Positions 34,012-43,398 of a DNA stretch of 64,000 nt are shown piece by piece. The position numbers and the translations under genes were made by a program. The stretch spans positions 1 to 64,000 of the forward strand of contig JAEXBS010000021.1 in assembly GCA_023393915.1 (NCBI GenBank), in the 5' to 3' direction. Below the pieces are notes generated by a model, which was not told where the DNA came from, made no database searches, and saw nothing but the letters and a program-made list of their open reading frames with translations. Source of the DNA: Bacteroidota bacterium. Its GTDB lineage: Bacteria; Bacteroidota; Bacteroidia; Flavobacteriales; Weeksellaceae. How positions within the stretch are numbered: the stretch's first letter is position 1; each line of letters begins with the position of its first letter.

Positions 34012-34827
34012 TTACGTAATTTTTTTCCAAATTTTAGCTCCCGAAAGACGTTCGTAATTCTTAGAAATCTGAGAAAAATCAAGTGTCTCCTTGGTGCCTA
34101 AAGCAAGATAACCTAATTTTTCTAAACTGGAATCGAACAGGTTGAACACGGTATTCTGTAGCTCTCGATCAAAATAAATAATCACATTTCTACAGAGAAT
34201 GAGTTGAAATTCATTGAACGAATTGTCGGTGACAAGATTATGAGTAGAGAAAATGATTTTTTCTTTTAACTCTGAATTAAGCCTTCCTAGTGAGTAGTTT
34301 GCTGAATAATACTCTGAAAAGGATTCTTTTCCACCTGAGGCTAAGTAATTCTCGGTATAAAGCTGAATTTTACTCAAAGGAATGAGGGCTTGTGAGGCCG
34401 TCTCTAGAACGGTTGAGTTAATATCCGTTGCGTAGATTAAGGATTTATGCAAGAGTCGAAGTTCCTTTAATAGGATAGCTACAGAATAGGCTTCTTCTCC
34501 TGTGGAGCATCCCGCAATCCAAATTCTTATGAAAGGATAGGTGCCCAGCCGGGGTAATATTTCTTCTCGAAGCGATTTATAGAACTCCGGATCCCGAAAC
34601 ATTTCGGTTACGTTTATGGTAATTTCTTCAAGAAAGCGTGCAAAATAGTTTTCGTCCGTTCTTATTCTATAGCGGTATTCTGCGTAGCTGACGTGCTGGT
34701 CTAAACGGTAGAGCCTTTGAATACGACGGCGAAGCGACGCGCGGGAATATCCGGTAAAATCATAACCGTAAACTTCCAAGACATCGGACAAAAGGGTTTC
34801 TATTTGCTCATCAGTGAACTCTTCCAC
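34012..34827 (-). CDS. CheR-type protein-glutamate methyltransferase
   Basis: This 271-residue protein has the helical CheR N-domain (YGYDFTGYSRASLRRRI) and a SAM-binding domain with IWIAGCSTGEEAYS, the ENYFARFLEEITINVTEMFRD region and LILCRNVIIYFD. It transfers methyl groups from SAM to glutamates of signalling proteins. It is directly followed by the CheB-type gene and preceded by a receiver gene. The large kinase upstream has a Glu/Gln-rich coiled coil that could be the substrate, but this is speculation from gene order. Confidence 0.94.
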   Translation of the reverse strand: MEEFTDEQIETLLSDVLEVYGYDFTGYSRASLRRRIQRLYRLDQHVSYAEYRYRIRTDENYFARFLEEITINVTEMFRDPEFYKSLREEILPRLGTYPFIRIWIAGCSTGEEAYSVAILLKELRLLHKSLIYATDINSTVLETASQALIPLSKIQLYTENYLASGGKESFSEYYSANYSLGRLNSELKEKIIFSTHNLVTDNSFNEFQLILCRNVIIYFDRELQNTVFNLFDSSLEKLGYLALGTKETLDFSQISKNYERLSGAKIWKKIT

Positions 34828-34837
34828 AAGCTAGTAT

Positions 34838-35209
34838 TTAAAGGTGTTTTTCTAATACTTCAAGTAACTTCGGAATTTCCACCGGCTTGGATAGGTAGTC
34901 GTTTGCGCCCGCTTGTAGGCATTTTTCTTTGTCTCCCGTCATCGCTTGTGCGGTGACGCAGATAATGGGAAGCTTTTCAAATTGTGGATTCTGACGTAGA
35001 TGCGCGAGCGCTTGATAGCCGTCCATTTCCGGCATCATCATATCCATAAGTACCAGAGCAATGGAAGGATCATTGTTAAGCATTTCGATCCCTTGCTTTG
35101 CAGAAAGAGCAGAAACACTTTTGTACTGGTGTGCCTTTAATACAGCGCTTAAGGCGTAAATGTTTTTTGCATCGTCGTCTATGACTAGAATGGTTTTATT
35201 TGTTTTCAT
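34838..35209 (-). CDS. Single-domain response regulator
   Basis: I start at ATG 35209 (MKTNKTILVIDDD). The longer reading to 35245 overlaps the kinase gene and adds 12 residues with no receiver homology. The 123-residue receiver has an IDDDAKN acidic patch, LVLMDMMMPEMDGY around the phospho-acceptor, and SKPVEIP near the end. It closely resembles the last receiver of the upstream hybrid kinase (LMDMMMPNMDGY), suggesting duplication. It may pass phosphate between the kinase and the CheR/CheB pair. Confidence 0.92.
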   Translation of the reverse strand: MKTNKTILVIDDDAKNIYALSAVLKAHQYKSVSALSAKQGIEMLNNDPSIALVLMDMMMPEMDGYQALAHLRQNPQFEKLPIICVTAQAMTGDKEKCLQAGANDYLSKPVEIPKLLEVLEKHL

Positions 35210-35219
35210 CTTGTGGTTA

Positions 35220-38200
35220 TTAATATTGATTGTAAAGCCAAACACGAAGTAGAGAAATCAGTTGGTCCACATCCACCGGTTTAGAAATGTAATCCGACGC
35301 TCCTGCGGCAATACATTTTTCTCTGTCTCCCATCATGGCTTTGGCTGTTACAGCCAGTACCGGAAGATTTTTAAACTGGTTCTTGGATCGAATCTGACGG
35401 ATGGATTCATAACCGTCCATATTGGGCATCATCATGTCCATTAGGACGACATCAATTTTATTTCCTTCTTCCAGTCTTTGCAAGGCTTCTTTTCCGTCCA
35501 TGGCGGTCACAATATTCATTCCATGTGCCTCAAGTGCTTTGGTCAATGAGAAGATGTTTCTAACATCATCGTCCGCAATGAGTACGGTTTTCTCTTTAAG
35601 AATGTTACGAAGAGTAATTTCCTGTTCTTTAGGTGCCGATTTCGACTTCTTAGATTTTTCTTCCACCAGGTGTAAAAAGAGTCCCGCTTCATCTAATATC
35701 CTCTGATAGGAGTGCGCGGTTTTTACCACAATAGAATCGGCGTATTGTTTGATTCGACTTTCTTCCCCTTTGGATAGGTTTTTCCCCGTGAAAACAATGA
35801 TGGGTAGTTTCTCCAAACCTTTATTTTGCTTGATCACTTCCAAGGTTTCGTACGCGCTTTGATCGGGAACTCCCATATCTAAGATCACACAATCCACCTC
35901 ATTGCTGTTTAGCGTCTCAATACTGTCTTCAATGTTTCGAGTAATATTGTTGGAGATCGAATTCGTATTTAAGAAGTAGCTTAAGGCTTTGGCGTGCTGT
36001 TCGTTTTCTTCAACAATTAGAACCTTTTTAGGCGAGCGGTTCATGGCCGATTCCAAGGTTTCAAATATTTCCTGCATGTGCTCTAGTGCAAAAGGCTTGT
36101 TGATGAAGTCTACCGCACCTCTTAGTAAGCTTTCATGTTTGAATTTCATAGACGACATCATATGAACAGGAATTGGCTTAGTCAAAGGGCTTGATTTTAA
36201 GGCCTCCATGACCTGCCATCCATCCATTACTGGCAATTGGATGTCTAGAAGAATTGCGGCCGGTCGGAATTTTTGCGCCATTTCAACTCCGTGATCCCCT
36301 CTAACTGCAACGATTCCCTTGTAATTTTTCTTGCGAGTGAAGTCCAGTAGAATCTTTGCAAATGAAGTATCATCTTCAACAATGAGTATCACTTTATCCT
36401 CAAGAGTAATATGATCTCGATCGTCTTCTACAGGTTCTGGTATTTTATCGGAAATGTACCGAGGTAGTTGCTCCGAGTCTTCCGATATCGTGGTTTTTGT
36501 AGACTGCTCTACGATCGGTGGGAGAATGATTTCCTCTCTGATCGTATCTTCGGCAGTTTCCGTAGGAATCTTAGGAAGGGTGAGAGTAAATTCACTTCCT
36601 TTTCCTTCCTCTGACGAAAGACCAATCTCTCCGCCTAAAAGACGAGCTAACTCCCGACTAATGGAGAGTCCAAGTCCTGTACCTCCGTATTTTCTTTGCG
36701 TAGAGCCATCAGCTTGTTGGAAAGCTTCAAAAACCATGGAAAGCTTTTCTTTTGCAATTCCGATTCCGGTGTCTTTTACTTTAAATACAATGTTGCGATC
36801 CTCCGATGAGGCGCTTACATCTAAGCACACACTTCCTTCTGAGGTGAATTTAATAGCATTGGAAAGTAGGTTTCTTAGGATTTGTTCTACTCTTAATTTG
36901 TCTGAAGTGATTTGCTCGACCTCAAGATTGGAAGTGTCGATAATCAGATCTAATTTTTTCTCTTTGGCTTGTGGTTCAAAGAGCATTTTCATTGAAGTAG
37001 TAATATCCTGCAATTCTATTTTATCGAATTCCAGTTGCATTTTACCGGATTCGATTTTTGAAAGGTCCAGAATCTCATCGATCAGGGTCAACAGACCTTG
37101 ACCAGAGGAATGAATCACCTCTGAGTATTCCACGTGTTCGGCATCGATATCTTTGGAATCGGCCATCAGTTTCGAAAGCAGCAAAATAGAATTCAGTGGC
37201 GTGCGCAGTTCGTGGGACATATTGGCCAAAAACTCTGATTTGTATCTAGTGCTTTGCTCTAGCTCTATCGATTTTTTCTGAATCTCTTGATTGCGGTGTT
37301 CAATGAGCGTGTTTTTCTCTTCTAGTAGGCTGGTTCTTTCTTCTAGTTCTTGGTTGGATTGTAATAGTTCTTCCTGCTGTACTCGAAGTTCTTCTTCGCT
37401 GGCTAAAAGTTTTTGACTTTGGGCCTCGAGTTCGGAGTTAATGTTTTCCAGTTCGCTTTGCTGAGTCATAAGTTCCTCACTTTGGGCCTGGGTTTCTTCT
37501 AATAGTTCTTGAAGTTTTGTCCTACTTTGCAGTTCGTAGTAAGAAAGGCCAATGAGGGGTCCTACTGTTTTCAAGAACTCGATTTCCTTTTCACTGTAAT
37601 CACCCATTGCTCCAAGTTCAATAACCCCTAGAGGCCTATTGTGCCTTGAAATTGGAAAAGCGATGATGCTTGTTGGTCCTTGAGATCCGGTTGCATAACT
37701 GATTTTTAAGGGACTCTTTTCTGGAGTAGAAACCAAAAGTTCCTTTCTCGACTCAAAGGCTTGCCCAACAACAGATTCACCCACTTTAAATTTTAAAGGA
37801 GCATGACTTAAGTCTAAAGCGTAACCCCCTACACGGTGCAGAATATTATCCTCTTCTTGCAAATAAATGGCACCCACCACACTATTGGTTTTTTTAGATA
37901 GGAACTCGAGTACTGCTTTTGAAAGGGATTCAATTGATTTTTCTCCAATCATTCGCTGGTTTAATTGAGCCACAGAAGAGCTCATCCATTCTTTCTCTTC
38001 CAGTAGTCCAAACGAAGTCTCTAGAGAGCTGGCCATTCGATTTAATGGGAGAGCTAAAGCTCCTAGTGTCATTTGAGAGTTTTCATCCCAATTGATATTG
38101 TAATCCCCATTACTAATCTGGCCCGCTACTTTCTCGATGGCGAGTAGGCGGTTTTGGGTCTCTACATTTTTGTCTTCCAGTTCTTGGGCGAGCTCTACCG

Positions 38201-38813
38201 ATTGGTTAAAGCTGCGAGCTACTTTACGGAAAAAATAAAGCGTAATGAGTACAGCTAGAATCGCAGAAATGATAATAAGTGCAGGAAGGTACGATGCAAA
38301 ATTTTGCATTTTCTCTGTTCTAAAAGTAAGTAGTGAGCGCTCTTCGTTTTGCATACGTCTGACCACGGAGCGCAATCGATCCATCTGTCTTTTTCCTTGT
38401 AATAGGTCTTCACTTTGAACCTGCTCACTTCGGCCGTTATTTAAGTTCTCATCCAAAACCGAAATCCGTTCACTTACTGCATTTTGAAGGTCTTTTAGGT
38501 TGGTTACTTGCGTAGGAGACTGTGCAACCGTTTGGCTCAAGTTCTCTAGAGTGGTACGGAGTTGAGATTTGGTTGAGTTGTAGGGTTCTAAGAATAAAGG
38601 ATCTCTGGTAAGCAAATACCCTCTCTGTCCGGTTTCTGCATCTTTGACTAGAGACAAGACCTCTGCAATTTGGTCCATGGTTTGGTTGCTGGTCCTCACC
38701 GTTTTCGTAGAATCGATGAGTCCCCTAATGCTTACAAAAGAAGCAAGAGAAGTCAGAATAAGAATTGCTAGGGAAAGACCTAAGCCAAAAACAAGGTTGG
38801 AACGAAAATTCAT
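35220..38813 (-). CDS. Hybrid sensor histidine kinase: CHASE3, HAMP, GAF, coiled coil, HK, three receivers
   Basis: Order over 1197 residues: membrane helix (about 10-32), CHASE3-like periplasmic domain (40-170; DAETGQRGYLLT), second helix (175-196), HAMP (about 197-270), GAF (290-425), a long Glu/Gln-rich coiled coil (430-525), HisKA with H534 (NMSHELRTPLNS), ATPase (DTGIGI, GGTGLGLSIS), and three receivers with D857, D979 and D1126. It is a multi-step phosphorelay hub. The following genes (receiver, CheR, CheB, receiver) run in the same direction with short gaps, so all likely serve one pathway. The coiled coil is similar in composition to methyl-accepting helices. Confidence 0.93.
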   Translation of the reverse strand: MNFRSNLVFGLGLSLAILILTSLASFVSIRGLIDSTKTVRTSNQTMDQIAEVLSLVKDAETGQRGYLLTRDPLFLEPYNSTKSQLRTTLENLSQTVAQSPTQVTNLKDLQNAVSERISVLDENLNNGRSEQVQSEDLLQGKRQMDRLRSVVRRMQNEERSLLTFRTEKMQNFASYLPALIIISAILAVLITLYFFRKVARSFNQSVELAQELEDKNVETQNRLLAIEKVAGQISNGDYNINWDENSQMTLGALALPLNRMASSLETSFGLLEEKEWMSSSVAQLNQRMIGEKSIESLSKAVLEFLSKKTNSVVGAIYLQEEDNILHRVGGYALDLSHAPLKFKVGESVVGQAFESRKELLVSTPEKSPLKISYATGSQGPTSIIAFPISRHNRPLGVIELGAMGDYSEKEIEFLKTVGPLIGLSYYELQSRTKLQELLEETQAQSEELMTQQSELENINSELEAQSQKLLASEEELRVQQEELLQSNQELEERTSLLEEKNTLIEHRNQEIQKKSIELEQSTRYKSEFLANMSHELRTPLNSILLLSKLMADSKDIDAEHVEYSEVIHSSGQGLLTLIDEILDLSKIESGKMQLEFDKIELQDITTSMKMLFEPQAKEKKLDLIIDTSNLEVEQITSDKLRVEQILRNLLSNAIKFTSEGSVCLDVSASSEDRNIVFKVKDTGIGIAKEKLSMVFEAFQQADGSTQRKYGGTGLGLSISRELARLLGGEIGLSSEEGKGSEFTLTLPKIPTETAEDTIREEIILPPIVEQSTKTTISEDSEQLPRYISDKIPEPVEDDRDHITLEDKVILIVEDDTSFAKILLDFTRKKNYKGIVAVRGDHGVEMAQKFRPAAILLDIQLPVMDGWQVMEALKSSPLTKPIPVHMMSSMKFKHESLLRGAVDFINKPFALEHMQEIFETLESAMNRSPKKVLIVEENEQHAKALSYFLNTNSISNNITRNIEDSIETLNSNEVDCVILDMGVPDQSAYETLEVIKQNKGLEKLPIIVFTGKNLSKGEESRIKQYADSIVVKTAHSYQRILDEAGLFLHLVEEKSKKSKSAPKEQEITLRNILKEKTVLIADDDVRNIFSLTKALEAHGMNIVTAMDGKEALQRLEEGNKIDVVLMDMMMPNMDGYESIRQIRSKNQFKNLPVLAVTAKAMMGDREKCIAAGASDYISKPVDVDQLISLLRVWLYNQY

Positions 38814-38835
38814 TGATTTGGAGGTATAGAGGTTC

Positions 38836-39954
38836 TTAATTTAATGGAGAATTTAATGGTAATGCAAAATAGAATTCTGAGCCTTCACCGATCTTGGAGT
38901 TGACGCCAATAATTCCGTGGTGCCGCTCGATGATTTCTTGGCAAATGAATAAACCAATGCCCAGACCCTGGAATCTTTCAGAGGATTCTTCGATACGGTA
39001 AAATTTGTCAAAAACTTTTTTACGGTTTTCTTCACTCATCCCAATACCAAAGTCTTGGACTGAGAAATAAAGCATTCCTTCTTTTTCAAAGGTTTTTAAT
39101 ACTACTTTCTTGCTCCCAGGTGCGTATTTAATGGCATTGGTTAAAAAGTTAATGATGACCTGCTCAATGCGGTTCTCGTCACCGAAGATCTTGGTCTCAA
39201 ACCGCTCTACGAATTCAAATTCAATGTGGGGGTTCGAGGGTTGCATGACTTCTAGAACGTGATCAATCAAATCATTCAAAGAGAAAAGGTTTGTTGAGAG
39301 CTGCATTTTGCCGCTTTCTATTTTTGAGATGTCCAATAGATCAGCGATCAAATGGTTTAGTTTATCGATTTGATTTTGAACCTTTTCTAATCTAACTTTT
39401 GTCGTCTCTAAATCCCCCTTTGCAAGACTTCGCTCCATTAATTGAATGTAGCCTTTTACGCTGGTCATTGGAGTTTTTAGTTCATGGCTGGCTATGGAGA
39501 TGAACTCGTCTTTTTTTCTTTCTGCCGCTTTTCTAATTTCAATTTCTTCTCTCAGTGTGCTCTGCATTACATTAAGTGCACGGCTTTGCTCATAGATTCG
39601 ATAGAAAGTTTTCACCTTTAGAAGCAGAATGTTCATGTCCACAGGCTTGGAGATGTAGTCCAGACCTCCTGAAGAATAGCCTTTAGTAATTAGATTCACG
39701 TTCGCACTGGCGGCAGAGAGGAAAATAATGGCGGTGTCTTTGGCTTTGGAGAATCCCGAGATGGCTTCTGCCACTTCAAACCCGTCCATTTCTGGCATTT
39801 GTACATCAAGAATAATCAGAACGTAGGAGCTTATCAGGATCTTCTTTAGCGCTTCTTGCCCAGATTGAGCGGTATCCACTTCAAAGTGGTTCTTTTCCAG
39901 TACTTTTTTAAGAGATATAATGTTTTCCGGCGAGTCGTCGACAATGAGTATCAT
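38836..39954 (-). CDS. Receiver-histidine kinase protein
   Basis: A receiver comes first (D50 in LIILDVQMPEMDG), then a short coiled coil, HisKA with H157 (SIASHELKTPMTS) and an ATPase domain (NFLTNAIKYAPG, DFGIGMS, GLGIGLFICQ). With 372 residues and no membrane segment it is a soluble kinase controlled by phosphorylation of its own receiver, typical of a second-tier phosphorelay component. It is the first gene of the leftward cluster, 22 bp before the hybrid kinase. No TAnnTTTG element is obvious in the 278 bp upstream. Confidence 0.93.
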   Translation of the reverse strand: MILIVDDSPENIISLKKVLEKNHFEVDTAQSGQEALKKILISSYVLIILDVQMPEMDGFEVAEAISGFSKAKDTAIIFLSAASANVNLITKGYSSGGLDYISKPVDMNILLLKVKTFYRIYEQSRALNVMQSTLREEIEIRKAAERKKDEFISIASHELKTPMTSVKGYIQLMERSLAKGDLETTKVRLEKVQNQIDKLNHLIADLLDISKIESGKMQLSTNLFSLNDLIDHVLEVMQPSNPHIEFEFVERFETKIFGDENRIEQVIINFLTNAIKYAPGSKKVVLKTFEKEGMLYFSVQDFGIGMSEENRKKVFDKFYRIEESSERFQGLGIGLFICQEIIERHHGIIGVNSKIGEGSEFYFALPLNSPLN

Positions 39955-40184
39955 TCACTAAGGATAGAAGGGTTTATACATTGCAATATACTATTTTTGT
40001 GTTATTGGTAATTGTATATTATTTGCCTTTTTTCTTATGATTTTTTCTAGTTGATAGTACAAAAGAAAGGAGTGGGAAACTAAAATAAGGTGATTTTAAA
40101 AAAAGCAAAACAGAAGAATCTAGTTCCTACGACCTTAGCTTAAGGAAACTGAAAAATCATAAATATCGCAATGCGTATCACCAT

Positions 40185-40192
40185 TACCTTTG
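40185..40192 (+). promoter_or_regulatory. -7 element for the thioredoxin-like gene
   Basis: TACCTTTG matches TAnnTTTG 40 bp before ATG 40233. The -33 element is unclear. The rest of the 39955-40232 gap shows nothing specific. Confidence 0.45.
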
Positions 40193-40232
40193 AAAGTTTT
40201 ATTTATCTTTACCTCGCAATTGTTTACAAATT

Positions 40233-41405
40233 ATGAGAAGAGGGATAAACCTATTATTCTTTTTTATTGCAATTTTTTCTTTTGCGCAGAGCGGAATTCA
40301 GTTTTCTGAGGGATCCTTTTCGCAACTTTTAGAAAAAGCAGAAAAAGAAAACAAATTGGTTTTTGTTGACGCGTATGCTGTTTGGTGCGGACCGTGTAAA
40401 CTAATGGAAAAAAATGTCTTTCCTACCACAATCGTTGGGGATTATTTTAATGAGAATTTTATTAATGCCCGTATTGACATGGAAAAGGGGGAAGGCAAAC
40501 AGCTCGCCCTACAGTATGAGGTCTCTACCTTTCCTCATTACTTGTTTATCAACTCGTTAGGCGAATTGGTTCACCGTGGGTACGGTTACTTGGAGGCGGA
40601 GCGATTGGTTGCCCTCGGCCAGGAAGCGGTCAAGAAGAAAGAAGGAGGAAGCATTGTAGAGCGCTTTAACCAGGGAGAGAGAGATTTAAGCTTTTTGATG
40701 GAAGCCAGTAAGGTATACCTCAATAGCAACCCTGAATTTTCTCGGCAAGCGTCTGAGGCCTATTTTGAAGAGAAAACCTCTACTGGCTATACGCACGATG
40801 AAATTGCCCTTTTGCTTTATTTTGTAAGTAGTAGTGAGGACAAGAACTTTACGGTCTTAAAAAGGGATAAAGAAGAGATTATTAAACTGCTTCCCGTAGA
40901 TATTTACGAATCTTTTGTTCAAAAAATAGAGCTTAATTCCATTGCGATGGAGTCCATGATTGAGCAGGAGGGGAAAATTGATGAGGCTTATTTCTTAGAA
41001 AAGGCAACCCAAATGCTCGGAGAAGAAAAAGCCCAAGAGGAGCTCTTGCGATTTGAAGTCAATTACTTCCCAACCGTTGATAATTTTAAAGATTATGAAA
41101 AAGCGGCCCTTCTTTACTATGGAAGTGGGGAAGGATTCGAAAGCATTGATTTGGATCGAGCCGTGTATCTTTTTGTAGAGCATATTGAGTCCCCGGAGTC
41201 TTTAGAAAGAGCAGCCTTGTGGTCCAAAGAATCCATTGAAATTTCACCTTCCTACGAGAATTATTACCTCGCCGGTCTTTTGCATCAAAAGTTAGGACAA
41301 AAAGAGAAAGCCCTTGAGTTTGCAAAGGAGTCTTTTCGCTTGTTAAAAGAAGTGGGGAAAGATCCGGATTTAGCCCAAACCCTAATTGACTCTTTAGAGA
41401 AATGA
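40233..41405 (+). CDS. Thioredoxin-fold protein with C-terminal helical repeats, exported
   Basis: A signal peptide (about 1-19, ending FAQS) and a thioredoxin domain (about 25-130) with the redox motif W51-C52-G-P-C55 and the cis-Pro region (TFPHYLF) are clear. The remaining 260 residues form helical, TPR-like repeats (YYLAGLLHQKLGQKEKALEFAKES near the end). It should work in the periplasm as a disulfide reductase or isomerase. The stop overlaps the next start by 4 bp, indicating co-expression with the DUF3575 protein. The partner protein is unknown. Confidence 0.88.
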   Translation: MRRGINLLFFFIAIFSFAQSGIQFSEGSFSQLLEKAEKENKLVFVDAYAVWCGPCKLMEKNVFPTTIVGDYFNENFINARIDMEKGEGKQLALQYEVSTFPHYLFINSLGELVHRGYGYLEAERLVALGQEAVKKKEGGSIVERFNQGERDLSFLMEASKVYLNSNPEFSRQASEAYFEEKTSTGYTHDEIALLLYFVSSSEDKNFTVLKRDKEEIIKLLPVDIYESFVQKIELNSIAMESMIEQEGKIDEAYFLEKATQMLGEEKAQEELLRFEVNYFPTVDNFKDYEKAALLYYGSGEGFESIDLDRAVYLFVEHIESPESLERAALWSKESIEISPSYENYYLAGLLHQKLGQKEKALEFAKESFRLLKEVGKDPDLAQTLIDSLEK

Positions 41406-41992
41406 GCATAAAAAAATTTCTTGGCTTTGGTCTTTTTCTTTGCCTTGTGGGACCGGTTCAGGCCCAAAATGAAAAGGAATCTAAAGCGCTTTACGTAAAA
41501 GGAAATCCCCTTTTAGCCACCGTATTAATAACCAACATTGGTTTAGAACTAGAGCTTGCGGATAAATATACCCTCCAGGTCGATGGACTGATTTCACCAT
41601 GGAAATCCTTTGCCGGAAACCATATGCAGGTGTATATGGCCCATCTGGAAGGACGCTATTACTTTAAAGAAGCGTTTGATGGGTGGTTTTTAGGTCTGAA
41701 CACCGGTTTTGGACTCTACGATTTAACCAAATGGAATTACGTTGGAACCGATAAGTTTCAAAGAGGGTATAATTTTATGTTCGGGGCCACAGTGGGCTAC
41801 CAATGGGAACTTTCTGAGCGGTGGCGGATGGAAGCTTTTTTAGGAGGAGGGACGAGCCAGGGATTGTACCATGGATACGAAGAGGTGCCGCCGGATCATT
41901 GGATTCGTTACGATGGAGCGAAAGATTGGAATAAAAGCGGAGAATGGCTACCTTACCGAGGCGGACTTATGATCTCCTATCAAATTAAATAG
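41402..41992 (+). CDS. DUF3575-family outer-membrane protein
   Basis: A signal peptide (ending VQAQ, about 1-22) leads to a small beta-barrel-like protein of 196 residues: GNPLLATVLITNIGLELEL, HLEGRYYFKEAFDGWFLGL, GYNFMFGATVGYQWEL and a final strand MISYQIK. This pattern matches DUF3575 proteins of Bacteroidetes. It begins within the end of the thioredoxin-like gene (4-bp overlap). Function is unknown; an outer-membrane location is likely from the strands and the final aromatic/hydrophobic strand. Confidence 0.8.
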   Translation: MSIKKFLGFGLFLCLVGPVQAQNEKESKALYVKGNPLLATVLITNIGLELELADKYTLQVDGLISPWKSFAGNHMQVYMAHLEGRYYFKEAFDGWFLGLNTGFGLYDLTKWNYVGTDKFQRGYNFMFGATVGYQWELSERWRMEAFLGGGTSQGLYHGYEEVPPDHWIRYDGAKDWNKSGEWLPYRGGLMISYQIK

Positions 41993-41994
41993 TT

Positions 41995-42201
41995 ATGAAA
42001 CTTTTTGGCAAATACCACCTTATTTTTTCAGCCATCACTTTTGTAGTGATTTTTCTAATGAATTACCTGGGCAATGAGCAGGACGATAAGCTCTCTAGAG
42101 CCCTTTTGAATTCTGTAGCGGCCGTAGTGGGGCTTACCGCAGGGATGTTCATTCTTTATAAAAACAAAGACGATAAGAATCCTCCCGAGTCCTTCGATTA
42201 A
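41995..42201 (+). CDS. Small membrane protein, two helices
   Basis: 68 residues with two hydrophobic helices (about 7-25 and 38-55) separated by a charged loop (GNEQDDKLSR) and a charged tail. It starts 2 bp after the DUF3575 stop, so it belongs to the same operon. Its end overlaps the 3' end of the convergent NamZ gene by 4 bp. No family recognised. Confidence 0.75.
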   Translation: MKLFGKYHLIFSAITFVVIFLMNYLGNEQDDKLSRALLNSVAAVVGLTAGMFILYKNKDDKNPPESFD

Positions 42202-43394
42202 TTCGGATACATAAGGTATTTGACTCTTACGATTTGAAAATCCTCTAAATCTTTTTTCCAGCTTTGACGTATTTTCTCTTCCGAGAATCCAGCGATAAGT
42301 TGTTTTCTTAATTGATCGCTGCCCGCCAATTTATCAAAGAATCCATTTTTTAGGAAAAAGGAAGTTTTATTGTGCTGAAAATTTTGATACGCCGTTAAAA
42401 GGAATCGAAGATCTAGTTTTCTTAGGTCCTCAGCGGTTTTAGAAAGGTTTTCTCCATAACAAAGCCTTCCGTTTAAAAAAGGATCGCTTGCGCCCTTAGA
42501 AGGTTTAGGAGTAAAAGTATAAGGAAGCGATGGAGTCCAAGGACTTCCATAGATCTGAAAAGGAAGGGGAGTTCCTCTACCCACTGACACCTGAGTGCCT
42601 TCAAAGAAACACAGCGAGGGGTAAAGGTTAATGCTCTTATCGTTCGGAAGGTTAGGCGAAGGTTTATTCGAAAGAGTGTAACGCTTAGTTTTGTGATAGC
42701 CTTTCATAGGAATGACTGTGTACTTAGGTTTTACTTTTCCTTTCAGCCATCCTTCTCCAATGACCATTTTTCCGTATTCTCCGATGGTAAGACCGTAGAC
42801 AACAGGTACTGGATGTAGGCCTACAAAACTTTCAAATCCTTTTTTTAATACCGGTCCATCAATGTACCCGTCGTGGGGATTGGGACGGTCAAGAACAATC
42901 ACTGATAGACCATTTTCTCCTGCTGCTTCAAGCAGGTAGGAAAGAGTAGAGATGTAGGTATAGAAACGTACTCCTACGTCTTGAATATCAAAAAGCAGAA
43001 CTTCTGTATTTTTTAATTGTTCCGGCGTGGGTTTTTTATTGGAACCGTACAGAGAAAGTACCGAAAGACCCGTTTTTGAATCTTTAGAATTTTTAATTAC
43101 CGCTCCGGCATCCGCGTCTCCTCGAAAACCGTGCTCGGGAGCAAAAATGTTTTTTACTTCTACGTCCTTCGAAAGAAGAAAATCAACCAAATGAGTTCCG
43201 TCCTTTAGAAGTCCAGTTGCATTAGTAACCACAGAGACTTTTTTGCCTTCCAAAAGAGGAAGGTAGAGCTCAGGGCGGTCTGCTGCGACTAAAAATTCTT
43301 TCGTATAATTTACTGTTTGGGACTTAAAAAAAGCCACAGCACAAAACATTAGGCTGATCAGAGTTAAATTTTTAATTTTGAGGCTTAAATTCAT
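42198..43394 (-). CDS. NamZ-type exo-beta-N-acetylmuramidase (DUF1343), exported
   Basis: I start at ATG 43394 (398 residues): it gives a proper signal peptide (LKIKNLTLISLMFCAVAFF). The further 56 residues of the open frame are only the antisense of the permease. Conserved stretches include VSVVTNATG, IFAPEHGFRGDADAG, LLFDIQDVGVRFYTYISTLSYLLEAA, VLDRPNPHDG and EGTQVSVGRGTPLPFQ. DUF1343 proteins release terminal MurNAc from peptidoglycan fragments, a step in cell-wall recycling. A -7 element (TATCTTTG, minus strand, 43440-43447) lies inside the divergent permease gene. Confidence 0.9.
   Translation of the reverse strand: MNLSLKIKNLTLISLMFCAVAFFKSQTVNYTKEFLVAADRPELYLPLLEGKKVSVVTNATGLLKDGTHLVDFLLSKDVEVKNIFAPEHGFRGDADAGAVIKNSKDSKTGLSVLSLYGSNKKPTPEQLKNTEVLLFDIQDVGVRFYTYISTLSYLLEAAGENGLSVIVLDRPNPHDGYIDGPVLKKGFESFVGLHPVPVVYGLTIGEYGKMVIGEGWLKGKVKPKYTVIPMKGYHKTKRYTLSNKPSPNLPNDKSINLYPSLCFFEGTQVSVGRGTPLPFQIYGSPWTPSLPYTFTPKPSKGASDPFLNGRLCYGENLSKTAEDLRKLDLRFLLTAYQNFQHNKTSFFLKNGFFDKLAGSDQLRKQLIAGFSEEKIRQSWKKDLEDFQIVRVKYLMYPN
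43373..43380 (+). promoter_or_regulatory. -7 element for the FtsX-type permease, inside NamZ coding sequence
   Basis: TAATTTTG matches TAnnTTTG and ends 18 bp before the proposed TTG start at 43399. It lies within the first codons of the divergent NamZ gene. Confidence 0.45.
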
Positions 43395-43398
43395 TGGA

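Noticed and set aside
33442..34827. Flagellar-type chemotaxis operon
   Set aside because: No cheA, cheW, chemoreceptor or flagellar genes are visible; the neighbours are hybrid kinases and free receivers.
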